From an uncultured Collinsella sp. (GTDB lineage Bacteria; Actinomycetota; Coriobacteriia; Coriobacteriales; Coriobacteriaceae), in contig CABUQK010000011.1 of NCBI GenBank assembly GCA_902493615.1, forward strand, positions 1 to 25,085: 25,085 nucleotides of DNA. The letters run 5' to 3'. Made by a program: the position numbers and the translations under genes. This document shows, in pieces, positions 1 through 6,846 of this stretch (the stretch's first letter is position 1; each line of letters starts with the position of its first letter). The notes under the pieces were generated by a model. It did no database searches. It was given only the letters and a program-made list of their open reading frames with translations, and was not told the origin of the DNA.

Positions 1-2882
1 ACGACGCGAAGGACGTGAAGGTCCACGTCAAGGTCACCGACGAGAAGGGCGAGCTAAAGGCGACCGCCACCTACGACGGCGAGGCCGACGTTCCGACCTT
101 CACCAACTCGAAGCCGACGACGGACGTTACCGTCGAGGCGACGAAGACCCTCAGGGGCAAGGACCTGACGGCCGACGCGTTCACCTTCGGCCTGTACGAC
201 CAGGCCGGCAACGAGGTCGCCAAGGGCACCAACGACCGGGGCGGCAAGGTCGAGCTGGCCGTCAAGAACCTGAACCTGGGCGAGTACGACTACACGCTCA
301 AGGAGGAGAAAGCCGGCCAGACCGTCGACGGCGTGGCCTACGACGCCAAGGAAGTCAAGGTCCACGTCAAGGTAGAGCAGAACCAGGGCGACAACAACAA
401 GACGAAGGTGACCGTCACCTATGACGGTGCCGCTACGGCTCCCACCTTCAACAACACCTACGACGCAAAGGGTTCCGTAATCCTGACGGCGACCAAGACC
501 ATCAAGGTTGCGGACGGCTTCGACCACACGACGAAGCCCGCGGACGGCGAGTTCACCTTCGACCTGAAGGACGCTGCCGGCAACGTGCTCGACACCGCGA
601 AGAACGATGCAAACGGCAAGGTCAGCTTCACGCGCGAGTTCCAGCTCTCCGACTTGGACGGCGCCGCGAGCAAGGACTTCACCTACACCATCGTGGAGCG
701 GCCGGGCGCGGAGCCGGGCATGGTCTATGACAGCCATCCCCTCACCTATACGGTGACGGTCACGGACGGCGGGAACGGAGCACTGAATGCGAAGGCGATC
801 GTGACGAGCGCATCCGGCTCGGATACCTTCACTAACACCTACCAGCCGGCCGCGACCGGCCTGGCCCTCGGTGCGCAGAAGAGCTATGTGAAGAAGGACG
901 ACAACACGCCGATCGTCCCCAAGTGCGGCGAGTTCACCTTCGATGTGTACGAGGGCAACCTGACGGCTGAGCAGCTTGCCGGGGCCAAGCCCGTCCGGAC
1001 CGCGACCAACGGCGCGGACGGAAGTGTTAACTTCGACGCCTTCTCCTACGCGAAGCCGGGCACGCACGAGTACACCATCGTGGAGCGGAAGGGTGATCTG
1101 GCCTACGTGACCTACGACGCCGCGGTGCACCATGCCGTGGCGACGGTTGCGGACAATGCCGGCACGCTGCAGGCGAGCGTCGCCTACGACGGCACGAATG
1201 TCACGAAGCCCAGCTTCACCAACACCTACGAGGCACAGGCGACGGACTCCGGCGCGATCGCCCTCACCAAGAGCGTTGACGTGCACGACGGCAGCTATCA
1301 GCTAAAGGCGGGAGACTTCGCCTTCGAGCTGGTGGGGTCTGACGGCTCGGTGATCCAGACCCAGAAGAACGATGCGCACGGCAAGGTTGCCTTCGACAAG
1401 CTGACCTTCGACCATGCGGGCACCTTTACCTACACGGTCCGCGAGGTGCAGCCGACGGGGGACGCGCCGGGCGTGCCGGGCGTGACCTACACCGGCAAGA
1501 CGTACACCCTGACCTACGTGGTGAAGGACAACAACGACGGCAAGCTGGCGGTAGAGAGCTCTACGGTGAAACCGAGCGAGGGCACCGAGAACGGCGTCAC
1601 CCCCAACACCATGACGTTTGCGAACAGCTACCAGCCGGGCGCGACCTCCTACCAGATCTCCGGCATCAAGGTGCTTGAGAATACCGATTCGGCCACCATG
1701 CGGACGCCCGCCGATGGCGAGTTCACGTTCGCGCTGATTGACGCGGCCACCGGGCAGGAGATTGACCGGACCACGAACGCGGGTATCGCGTTTACCTTCA
1801 AGGCCATCTCGTACACTGCGACTGGTTCGCATACGTACCAGGTGAAGGAGGTTGCGGGCCAAGATGGCACCATCACTTACAGCGATGCGGTGTTGGATGT
1901 GACGGTGAGCGTGACCGACGACGGCAGCGGCCAGCTGACCGCGACGGCGAACAAGACGGCCGCGGATCTGACCTTCACCAACACCTACACGCCGACGGCA
2001 ACGACGGCGACGATTACCGGAACGAAGGCCCTGACCGGCCGCGACCTGGCCGAGGGCGAGTTTTCCTTCGACCTGAAGGACGCCGCCGGCAACGTGGTCC
2101 AGACGGTGCAGAACGGCGTCGACGGCACGTTCGGCTTCGCGCCGCTGCAGCTGGACAAGGTGGGGACGTACGTCTACACCGTGTCCGAGCGGGCAGGGGC
2201 GACGGCGAACGGCGTCACCTACGACACGACGGTCTTTACCGCGACGGTGACGGTGACGGAGAATGCGGAGACGCACGCGCTGGAGGCGCAGGTTGCCTAC
2301 AGCAAGGGCGGCAAGGCTGCGGATGCGGTGGCGTTCAGCAACAGTTACGCGCCGGCCGCGACTGAGGTGAAGCTGGGGGCCTCCAAGGTGCTGAGCGGCG
2401 AGGACCTGAAGGAAGGGCAGTTCTCCTTCCAGCTGAAGGATGCCGACGGCAAGGTGCTGCAGACCGCAAAGAACGCGGCGGACGGCACGGTGGGCTTCGA
2501 GGCGATCTCGTACGACAAGCCCGGAACGTACGCCTACAGCATCTCCGAGGTGGACGACGGTCAGAAGAACGTGACGTACGACGCGGCCGAGCACCGGGTA
2601 ACGGTGACGGTGACGGACGACGGTGCGGGCCATCTGGTGGCGACGGTAACCTATGACGGCGCCGTGGCGCCGGTGTTCAAGAACACGTACACGCCGCCGA
2701 CCACCCCGCCGACGGAGCCGCCCACCAATCCGCCGAGCAAGTCACCGGTGCCGAAGGAGGAGAAGCCGGGTCTGCCGTATACGGGCGATACCAGCTTGTC
2801 GCCGATGGCCCTGGGTGGCATCGCGGGCGGCGCGGTGGTGCTGATCGCCGCAGGCGTTATCCTGCGGCGCCGGAACCGGTAG
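1..2882 (+). CDS. LPXTG-anchored multi-domain pilin/adhesin, Spy0128-type isopeptide domains (5'-partial)
   Basis: This is the C-terminal part of a cell-wall-anchored surface protein. The frame is open from base 3 and the first residues (DAKDVKVHVKV) match the interior of a later repeat, so the true start lies upstream and the GTG at 15 is not a start. Seven complete tandem domains of about 110-125 residues follow, of the kind described as streptococcal pilin isopeptide linkage domains. Each has a strand with a central Lys (as in ATKTL), a GEFTF-like strand, a Y-T-[IV]-x-E strand and a final F-x-N-x-Y strand. A Pro/Thr-rich spacer, an LPYTG sortase signal (about 2772-2786), one hydrophobic segment and an RRRNR tail complete the protein. 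Known Spy0128 domains form internal Lys-Asn bonds catalysed by the Glu, giving rigid, protease-resistant stalks. Role in adhesion or fimbriae is inferred. No sortase gene is visible in the window. Confidence 0.9.
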   Translation, partial: DAKDVKVHVKVTDEKGELKATATYDGEADVPTFTNSKPTTDVTVEATKTLRGKDLTADAFTFGLYDQAGNEVAKGTNDRGGKVELAVKNLNLGEYDYTLKEEKAGQTVDGVAYDAKEVKVHVKVEQNQGDNNKTKVTVTYDGAATAPTFNNTYDAKGSVILTATKTIKVADGFDHTTKPADGEFTFDLKDAAGNVLDTAKNDANGKVSFTREFQLSDLDGAASKDFTYTIVERPGAEPGMVYDSHPLTYTVTVTDGGNGALNAKAIVTSASGSDTFTNTYQPAATGLALGAQKSYVKKDDNTPIVPKCGEFTFDVYEGNLTAEQLAGAKPVRTATNGADGSVNFDAFSYAKPGTHEYTIVERKGDLAYVTYDAAVHHAVATVADNAGTLQASVAYDGTNVTKPSFTNTYEAQATDSGAIALTKSVDVHDGSYQLKAGDFAFELVGSDGSVIQTQKNDAHGKVAFDKLTFDHAGTFTYTVREVQPTGDAPGVPGVTYTGKTYTLTYVVKDNNDGKLAVESSTVKPSEGTENGVTPNTMTFANSYQPGATSYQISGIKVLENTDSATMRTPADGEFTFALIDAATGQEIDRTTNAGIAFTFKAISYTATGSHTYQVKEVAGQDGTITYSDAVLDVTVSVTDDGSGQLTATANKTAADLTFTNTYTPTATTATITGTKALTGRDLAEGEFSFDLKDAAGNVVQTVQNGVDGTFGFAPLQLDKVGTYVYTVSERAGATANGVTYDTTVFTATVTVTENAETHALEAQVAYSKGGKAADAVAFSNSYAPAATEVKLGASKVLSGEDLKEGQFSFQLKDADGKVLQTAKNAADGTVGFEAISYDKPGTYAYSISEVDDGQKNVTYDAAEHRVTVTVTDDGAGHLVATVTYDGAVAPVFKNTYTPPTTPPTEPPTNPPSKSPVPKEEKPGLPYTGDTSLSPMALGGIAGGAVVLIAAGVILRRRNR
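126..2690 (+). repeat. Seven tandem isopeptide pilin domain repeats
   Basis: Approximate units are 126-461, 477-842, 861-1229, 1254-1631, 1650-1988, 2007-2348 and 2367-2690, with the end of an eighth unit before 126. Each unit keeps the predicted bond-forming Lys near its start, the Glu in the Y-x-x-x-E strand and the Asn in F-x-N-x-Y. The units are diverged at the DNA level, so this is an old protein repeat, not a recent tandem duplication. Unit 3 carries a lone Cys (PKCGEF) where other units have Asp or another residue. Confidence 0.85.
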
Positions 2883-2910
2883 CTACGGCGGCCGAGAAGG
2901 GCTTTGATTG

Positions 2911-2949
2911 AGGGCGGGTGGTCGCAGGGCGCGGCCGCTCGCCCTTTTT
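2911..2949 (+). terminator. Rho-independent terminator of the pilin gene
   Basis: A 12-bp stem, GGGCGGGTGGTC (2912-2923) with GGCCGCTCGCCC (2933-2944), pairs fully if three G-U pairs are allowed. The loop is 9 nt and the stem is followed by TTTTT. It lies 30 bases after the pilin stop codon. Confidence 0.85.
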
Positions 2950-2963
2950 GGTGAAAGGCTATG

Positions 2964-3292
2964 TTAACCCGCCGTTTGCACGTCCGGCTCCAGATGGAAC
3001 TCGTACTCCGGCTCCATCATCTTCTTCCGGATCTTTTCGTAGCGCCCGTCGTCGAGCTGCTCGCGCATGAGCGACGTCCTGTCCCCGACGCGTGCGGCCT
3101 CGCGCAGCCATCTGAACCACATCAGGCAGCTGTGGAGCCTGCGGGTCGATACGCCCTTGAACCTCTCGAGGAAGTGGCCGAGCGAACCCTGCGCTTCAGC
3201 ATCCTCTGGACCGTGTCCCGCTCGTACCCGGTGAGCCTGCCGTGGGTCCTCGGGACCGCCCTCGCGGCGCCCTTCCCGCCCTTTCCGGACAT
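2964..3292 (-). pseudogene. Broken transposase remnant (IS1595/ISXO2-like C-terminus)
   Basis: On the minus strand, from about 3185 to the stop at 2964, a frame reads SLGHFLERFKGVSTRRL followed by CLMWFRWL and a basic-acidic tail. The F-x-G-V-[AS]-T-x-x-L...WF pattern is typical of the C-terminal end of IS1595-family (ISXO2-like) transposases, but the DDE core is missing. In a second frame an ATG at 3292, with GGAGG five bases upstream, starts a basic peptide MSGKGGKGAARAV ending in RLTGYERDTVQRML, which runs out of register near 3190. This start resembles an IS30-like N-terminus, but that is a weak impression. Two readings fit: one transposase with an internal deletion and frame change, or a chimera of two elements. 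No terminal inverted repeats were found. The fragment lies in accessory debris between the pilin terminator and prfA. Confidence 0.5.
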
Positions 3293-3630
3293 GGCGTCCT
3301 CCGATCTCCCGGGGCCGGCCGATCCGGCCCTCAGGGTATCGGATTCCCAAATTTATCCGTATATGTGCGGATGAATGCGGGAGGCGTTCGGATGAAGTTG
3401 TATTCAAGGAAAGAGACTGACCCTTTGTCGCATTCCGTGCGGGTTATATGCAGGTATGCCTGCGCACGCTATCATGTATGGGTTAGACCGCAACTATGTA
3501 CCTCATACGCGAAGGGATGCGCATGTATCTGAAGATCGACATGTTCTAGCTGGGCTTACCCCTGCAGTGGCGCCGCGCGCCCCATCAACTCTGCCGATTT
3601 TCGCCTTCACGCACATAAAGGAGTCCCGCC
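3293..3630. other. Intergenic region upstream of prfA
   Basis: No gene can be supported here. The sequence is less GC-rich than its surroundings around 3340-3480. It holds a small hairpin, GCAGG-TATG-CCTGC (3450-3463), followed by TATCAT (3470-3475), which could be a -10 element, although no good -35 is present. A ten-codon open frame at 3523 (MRMYLKIDMF) has no support. The prfA ribosome-binding site AAGGAG lies at its 3' end. Confidence 0.4.
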
Positions 3631-4698
3631 ATGCGCGACAAGCTCGAAAAGATCATTAAGGCCTACGAGGAGCTCGAGAAGAAGCTATCTGACCCGGCCG
3701 TCGCCTCCGATATCAAGGAGTTCACGCGTCTCAACAAGGAGTACGCGCACCAGTCCGACCTCATTGCCGCCTCGCGCGAGTACATCGGCGCGCTCGATGA
3801 CATCGAGGCTGCCAAGGAAATGCTGCACGATACCACCGATGCCGATGAGAAGGAGATGCTCCAGATGGACATCTCCGAAAACGAGGCCAAGCTCCCCCAG
3901 CTCGAGGAAGACATCAAGTACATGCTCATCCCGAGCGACCCCAACGACGACAAGAACACCATCGTCGAGATCCGCTCCGCCGCCGGTGGCGACGAGGCGG
4001 CCATCTTCGCCGGCGACCTGTACAAGATGTATCAGCGCTTTTGCGAGTCGCGCGGCTGGAAGACTACCGTGCTCGACTCCAGCCCCAGCGAGGCCGGTGG
4101 CTTTAAGTCCATTGAGTTCAAGGTCGAGGGCGACCGCGTCTACTCCGTCATGAAGTACGAGTCCGGCGTGCACCGCGTCCAGCGCGTCCCCAAGACCGAG
4201 TCCCAGGGCCGCATTCAGACCTCCACGGCTACCGTCGCCGTGCTTCCCGAGGCCGAGGAGATCGACGTCCAGATCAACCAGTCCGACCTGCGCATCGACA
4301 CTTACTGCGCCTCGGGTCCTGGTGGTCAGTGCGTTAACACCACCTACTCCGCCGTGCGCATTACCCACCTGCCCACCAACACCGTGGTGCAGTCGCAGGA
4401 GCAGCGCTCCCAGATCCAGAACCGCGAGGTCTGCATGCAGATGCTGCGTGCCCGTCTGTACGAGATGGAGCTCGAGAAGCAGCAGGCAGAGCTTGGCGCC
4501 GAGCGCCAGAGCCAGATCGGCCACGGCAACCGTTCCGAGAAGATCCGCACCTACAACCAGCCCCAGGACCGCGTGACCGACCACCGCATCGGTTTCAACT
4601 CCACCTACAACGGTGTCCTTCTGGGCGACCAGCTCGGCACCGTGATCGAGGCGCTCGCCGCCGCCGAGCGAGCCGAGAAGCTGGCACAGGCTGTGTAG
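3631..4698 (+). CDS. prfA: Peptide chain release factor 1 (RF1)
   Basis: RF1 recognises UAA and UAG stop codons in the ribosomal A site and triggers hydrolysis of peptidyl-tRNA. The 355-residue length is normal. The N-terminal helical domain (about 1-105) is followed by the core with the codon-reading tripeptide PKT (187-189) in HRVQRVPKTESQGR and the catalytic GGQ (231-233) in SGPGGQCVNTT. The GPGGQ form is typical of actinobacterial RF1. Gln233 is the expected substrate of PrmC, encoded next downstream. The ATG at 3631 follows AAGGAG by 7 bases. The stop codon is TAG, one of its own recognised codons, and a structured repeated element starts directly after it. In most genomes prfA and prmC are adjacent. 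Here 632 bp with two repeat elements separate them. Confidence 0.97.
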   Translation: MRDKLEKIIKAYEELEKKLSDPAVASDIKEFTRLNKEYAHQSDLIAASREYIGALDDIEAAKEMLHDTTDADEKEMLQMDISENEAKLPQLEEDIKYMLIPSDPNDDKNTIVEIRSAAGGDEAAIFAGDLYKMYQRFCESRGWKTTVLDSSPSEAGGFKSIEFKVEGDRVYSVMKYESGVHRVQRVPKTESQGRIQTSTATVAVLPEAEEIDVQINQSDLRIDTYCASGPGGQCVNTTYSAVRITHLPTNTVVQSQEQRSQIQNREVCMQMLRARLYEMELEKQQAELGAERQSQIGHGNRSEKIRTYNQPQDRVTDHRIGFNSTYNGVLLGDQLGTVIEALAAAERAEKLAQAV

Positions 4699-4848
4699 GT
4701 TCCGCCGTTCTACCGAACGGCGGACCAGCCGACGCTGCGCGGGCCGCATTTGGACGATCTGACGTTCAACTTCAAGGGCGCGACCAGAAGGTCAGCGCCC
4801 TTTCGTTTCACGTCACCTTGTCTCAAATGCGGCCCGCTCGCTGTCCGT
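4699..4848 (+). repeat. Candidate structured RNA element, copy A
   Basis: The element starts directly after the prfA stop codon. Hairpin 1 is TCCGCCGTTC-TACC-GAACGGCGGA (4701-4724). It is followed by CCAGCCGACGCTGC, then an outer 13-bp perfect stem CGGGCCGCATTTG (4740-4752) with CAAATGCGGCCCG (4824-4836). Inside this stem are ATCTG and TTCAACTTC on the 5' side, an inner hairpin GGGCGC-GACC-AGAA-GGTC-A-GCGCCC (4776-4800), and TCGTTTCACGTCACCTTG on the 3' side. CGCTGTCCGT follows (4839-4848). Copy B (20283-20434) has the same layout, the same TACC loop, bulged A and unpaired blocks, but different stem bases that still pair. There is no U-tract, so copy A is not a canonical terminator. Function and family are unknown. 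Confidence 0.65.
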
Positions 4849-4911
4849 CCTCTACCTGCGGCGCTGCCTTGCTCCGGATGCGGTATGCTCAACCTGCGGG
4901 GTTTCCATGGC

Positions 4912-4938
4912 AGTCATTGGGGACGTTCTTAAATGACT
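4912..4938. repeat. REP-like palindrome, copy A
   Basis: AGTCATT (4912-4918) and AATGACT (4932-4938) form a perfect 7-bp inverted repeat around GGGGACGTTCTT. The same unit recurs at 20469-20495, and its core TTGGGGACGTTC recurs at 20529. Short palindromes with a GGGGAC(G)TTC core occur in other bacteria near REP-associated tyrosine transposases (RAYT). No such gene is in this window, so the link is an inference. Confidence 0.6.
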
Positions 4939-5255
4939 AGGTTGGGCACATTGCTTTGAGATGTTATTTAATCGGCTTTGATGGGCATCAAGCCGGCTAC
5001 CTGCTCAAAGAAATTAGCGGCATTCATCTGCTATCGAAAATAATGCTCGAAAAAGCGTCCGAGAAGTCGCGGGGCCCTTTTTGGTGCGTCGCCTGTCAAG
5101 CAATGTGGCAAGTTCTTGGTTAGATATTGGTCAGTTTTGGGGCAACCTTGCCAAAAGCTTGACGGATGCAGATTTAGACGTCGACGAATGAACACTTCGA
5201 TTGCGATTCAAGCAAAATTCTGGGCTGATTCTCGATAATCGCCATCAATCGTCCC
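4939..5255. other. Intergenic region between repeat elements and prmC promoter
   Basis: No gene is visible. The sequence is AT-richer than its neighbours and has two imperfect hairpins: CGGCTTTGATG with CATCAAGCCG (4973-4995, one bulged T), and one around 5132-5156 built on TTTTGG and CCAAAA. A GGGGCCCTTTTT run near 5077-5088 looks like the end of a decayed terminator but has no convincing stem. It may be mobile-element debris, like the region before prfA. Confidence 0.35.
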
Positions 5256-5282
5256 TTGCCAAGCGCTGGCCTCGCGTACAAT
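5256..5282 (+). promoter_or_regulatory. Putative prmC promoter
   Basis: TTGCCA (5256-5261, 5 of 6 to TTGACA) and TACAAT (5277-5282, 5 of 6 to TATAAT) are separated by 15 bp, which is short but usable. Transcription would begin near 5289, about 40 bases before the ATG at 5331. This argues against the in-frame upstream codon at 5256 as the start. Confidence 0.5.
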
Positions 5283-5330
5283 CTGCTCCGACATTCGCGC
5301 GCCGTCCGGCGCTTAAGAGGGGAGGACCCC

Positions 5331-6581
5331 ATGGCAAACGAGATTTGGACCATCAAGCGTTGTCTCGAGTGGACCAAGGAGTACCTGGCCGAGCGCGGCG
5401 AGGAGCACCCCCGTCTTTCTGCCGAGTGGCTGCTGTGCGCCGCCACGGGCCTGGCGCGCATTGACCTATATATGCGTATGGACGAGACGCTTAACGCGGC
5501 CCAGCTCGAGACCATGCATGCGGCCGTCGTTCGTCGCGCCAAAGGCGAGCCGCTGCAGTACATCACTGGCAGCACGCAGTTTCGCATGATTGACGTCGCG
5601 TGCGCCCCCGGCGTGCTCATTCCGCGCCCCGAGACCGAGATGCTCGTCGAGGAAGTCCTCAATTATCTGGATGCCGAGGTGCTGAGTCCCGAGGCTGCTG
5701 CCCGTCAGCGTGTTGAGCTGCCTTGGAACGATGAGGTCGAGGAGGCACGCAAGGCCGAGGCCGCGCTGGCAGACGAACGCGCGACCGCCGAGCGCCGTGC
5801 CGCTAACCTGACGGCTGCCGATGAGGCGGCGCTAGGCGGCGACGTACTGGGCAGCCGTGCCTATGCCGAGGAACTGGCCGATCGCGAGGCCGAGGAAGCC
5901 GCCGCGCAGGCAGCAGAAGCCGAAGCCGCGGAAGCCGTCGAGTCCGAGCTCGACGAATACGGCATCGCCATCGAGGGTGCCGACCAGGAGACGGCTTCAG
6001 CTCAGGATGCCGCTGCGCCTGCCCCAACCGAGCCCTGCACTGCCCGCGTTCTCGAGGTCGGCTGCGGCACGGGCTGCATTTCGCTCTCCCTTGCCTGGGA
6101 GCGCCGCGGCCACGTTACCTGCACCGCCACCGATATCGAGCCGCGCGCCATCGATCTGGCTATCAAAAACCGCGACGCCCTCGGCCTCACGGCAGATGAG
6201 GTTGCCTTTAGCCTCACCAACCTGGTGAGTTCCATTCCCCGCGAAGAGTGGGGCACCTTTGATGTACTCGTCTCCAACCCACCTTACATCCCGACCGGCG
6301 TCATGCGCTCGCTGCCGCACGAGGTCAAGGACTTTGAGCCCGACCTGGCGCTCGAGGGCGGCGCCGACGGCCTCGATGTCTTCCGCCGCCTGCTCAATGC
6401 GGCGCCTTACATGCTGCGCGCCGGCGGCCTGTTTGCCTGCGAGCTCTACGAGGGTGCCCTCGATGCCGCGGCCGAGCTCTGTCGCCAGGCAGGCCTTTCG
6501 GACGTGCGTATCGTCCACGACCTCACCGATCGCCCCCGCATCGTCCGAGCCATCGTCACTGAGCCCAAGCAGCGCCAGTAA
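5331..6581 (+). CDS. prmC: Release factor glutamine methyltransferase PrmC with an Ala/Glu-rich insertion
   Basis: PrmC transfers a methyl group from S-adenosylmethionine to the Gln of the GGQ motif in RF1 and RF2. The N-terminal helical domain (about 1-95) and the PRPETE motif (99-104) are intact. The SAM-binding motif EVGCGTGCIS (242-251) and the catalytic NPPY (316-319, in VSNPPYIP) are also present. The 416-residue length is well above the usual 280 or so. The excess is one block at about 114-236, rich in Ala and Glu (EEAAAQAAEAEAAEAVE), between PRPETE and the SAM motif. It is probably helical or coiled and surface-exposed. The ATG at 5331 follows GGGGAGG and lies downstream of a promoter-like pair. 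The block stays in frame and the catalytic residues are intact, so the enzyme is probably active. What the insertion does is unknown. Confidence 0.93.
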   Translation: MANEIWTIKRCLEWTKEYLAERGEEHPRLSAEWLLCAATGLARIDLYMRMDETLNAAQLETMHAAVVRRAKGEPLQYITGSTQFRMIDVACAPGVLIPRPETEMLVEEVLNYLDAEVLSPEAAARQRVELPWNDEVEEARKAEAALADERATAERRAANLTAADEAALGGDVLGSRAYAEELADREAEEAAAQAAEAEAAEAVESELDEYGIAIEGADQETASAQDAAAPAPTEPCTARVLEVGCGTGCISLSLAWERRGHVTCTATDIEPRAIDLAIKNRDALGLTADEVAFSLTNLVSSIPREEWGTFDVLVSNPPYIPTGVMRSLPHEVKDFEPDLALEGGADGLDVFRRLLNAAPYMLRAGGLFACELYEGALDAAAELCRQAGLSDVRIVHDLTDRPRIVRAIVTEPKQRQ

Positions 6582-6595
6582 TATTTATTAATTGG

Positions 6596-6624
6596 TTAAC
6601 AAAAACTATAAAGTAGTTTATAAT
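6596..6624 (+). promoter_or_regulatory. hicAB promoter
   Basis: TTAACA (6596-6601, 5 of 6) and a perfect TATAAT (6619-6624) are separated by an ideal 17 bp, in a strikingly AT-rich stretch between GC-rich genes. Transcription would begin near 6631, about 19 bases before hicA. Confidence 0.8.
6607..6622. promoter_or_regulatory. Inverted repeat overlapping the hicAB -10, likely HicB operator
   Basis: TATAAA (6607-6612), GTAG and TTTATA (6617-6622) form a perfect 6-bp inverted repeat that overlaps the -10 element. HicB antitoxins with a DNA-binding domain usually repress their own operon, so this is the obvious candidate site. The assignment is inferred from position. Confidence 0.55.
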
Positions 6625-6649
6625 TAGGACGGCTGAAAGAGGTCGGCCC

Positions 6650-6835
6650 ATGCAACCTCCTACCTTTCGGGAAATCATTGCCCTACTCAAGCACGATGGA
6701 TTCGTGAAGGTCGCGCAAGTCGGTAGTCATGCTAAGTATGTTTCTGCCGATCGTGTTGTCACCGTGAACGGCTCTGGTGGTGATCGACCAAAGAAGGGCA
6801 CGTGGGCAAGTATTCGTCGCCAAGCTGGATGGTAG
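6650..6835 (+). CDS. hicA: HicA-family mRNA interferase toxin
   Basis: HicA toxins are small dsRBD-fold RNases that cleave mRNA during translation and are held inactive by HicB. This 61-residue protein has the family pattern: a start with FREIIALLKHDGF, the catalytic GSHAKY motif (His27), a VVTVNGSGGDRPKKGTW strand region and a C-terminal SIRRQAGW helix. The typical proline-histidine pair before the last helix is replaced by NGSGGD. The ATG at 6650 follows AGAGG. hicB starts 11 bases after the stop codon, and both share the promoter at 6596-6624. The pair interrupts the conserved prmC-tsaC neighbourhood, which fits acquisition by transfer. Confidence 0.85.
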   Translation: MQPPTFREIIALLKHDGFVKVAQVGSHAKYVSADRVVTVNGSGGDRPKKGTWASIRRQAGW

Positions 6836-6846
6836 TTGGAGGCAAA

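Noticed and set aside
15..17. GTG as start of the surface protein
   Set aside because: The open frame extends to the window edge and the codon encodes a Val in a conserved beta-strand of a repeat.
54..2633. Two long minus-strand open frames (410 and 443 codons) opposite the pilin gene
   Set aside because: Arg/Leu/Val/His-rich shadow translations of a GC-rich repetitive gene. No plausible start signals or domains.
3453..3460. GGTATGCC octamer upstream of prfA, same as the half-site at 21974
   Set aside because: A single 8-base match without the second half is expected by chance in a window of this size.
4750..4932. 60-codon open frames on both strands over structured element A
   Set aside because: They arise from the palindromic stems. 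No ribosome-binding site or conserved protein, and copy B does not keep the frame.
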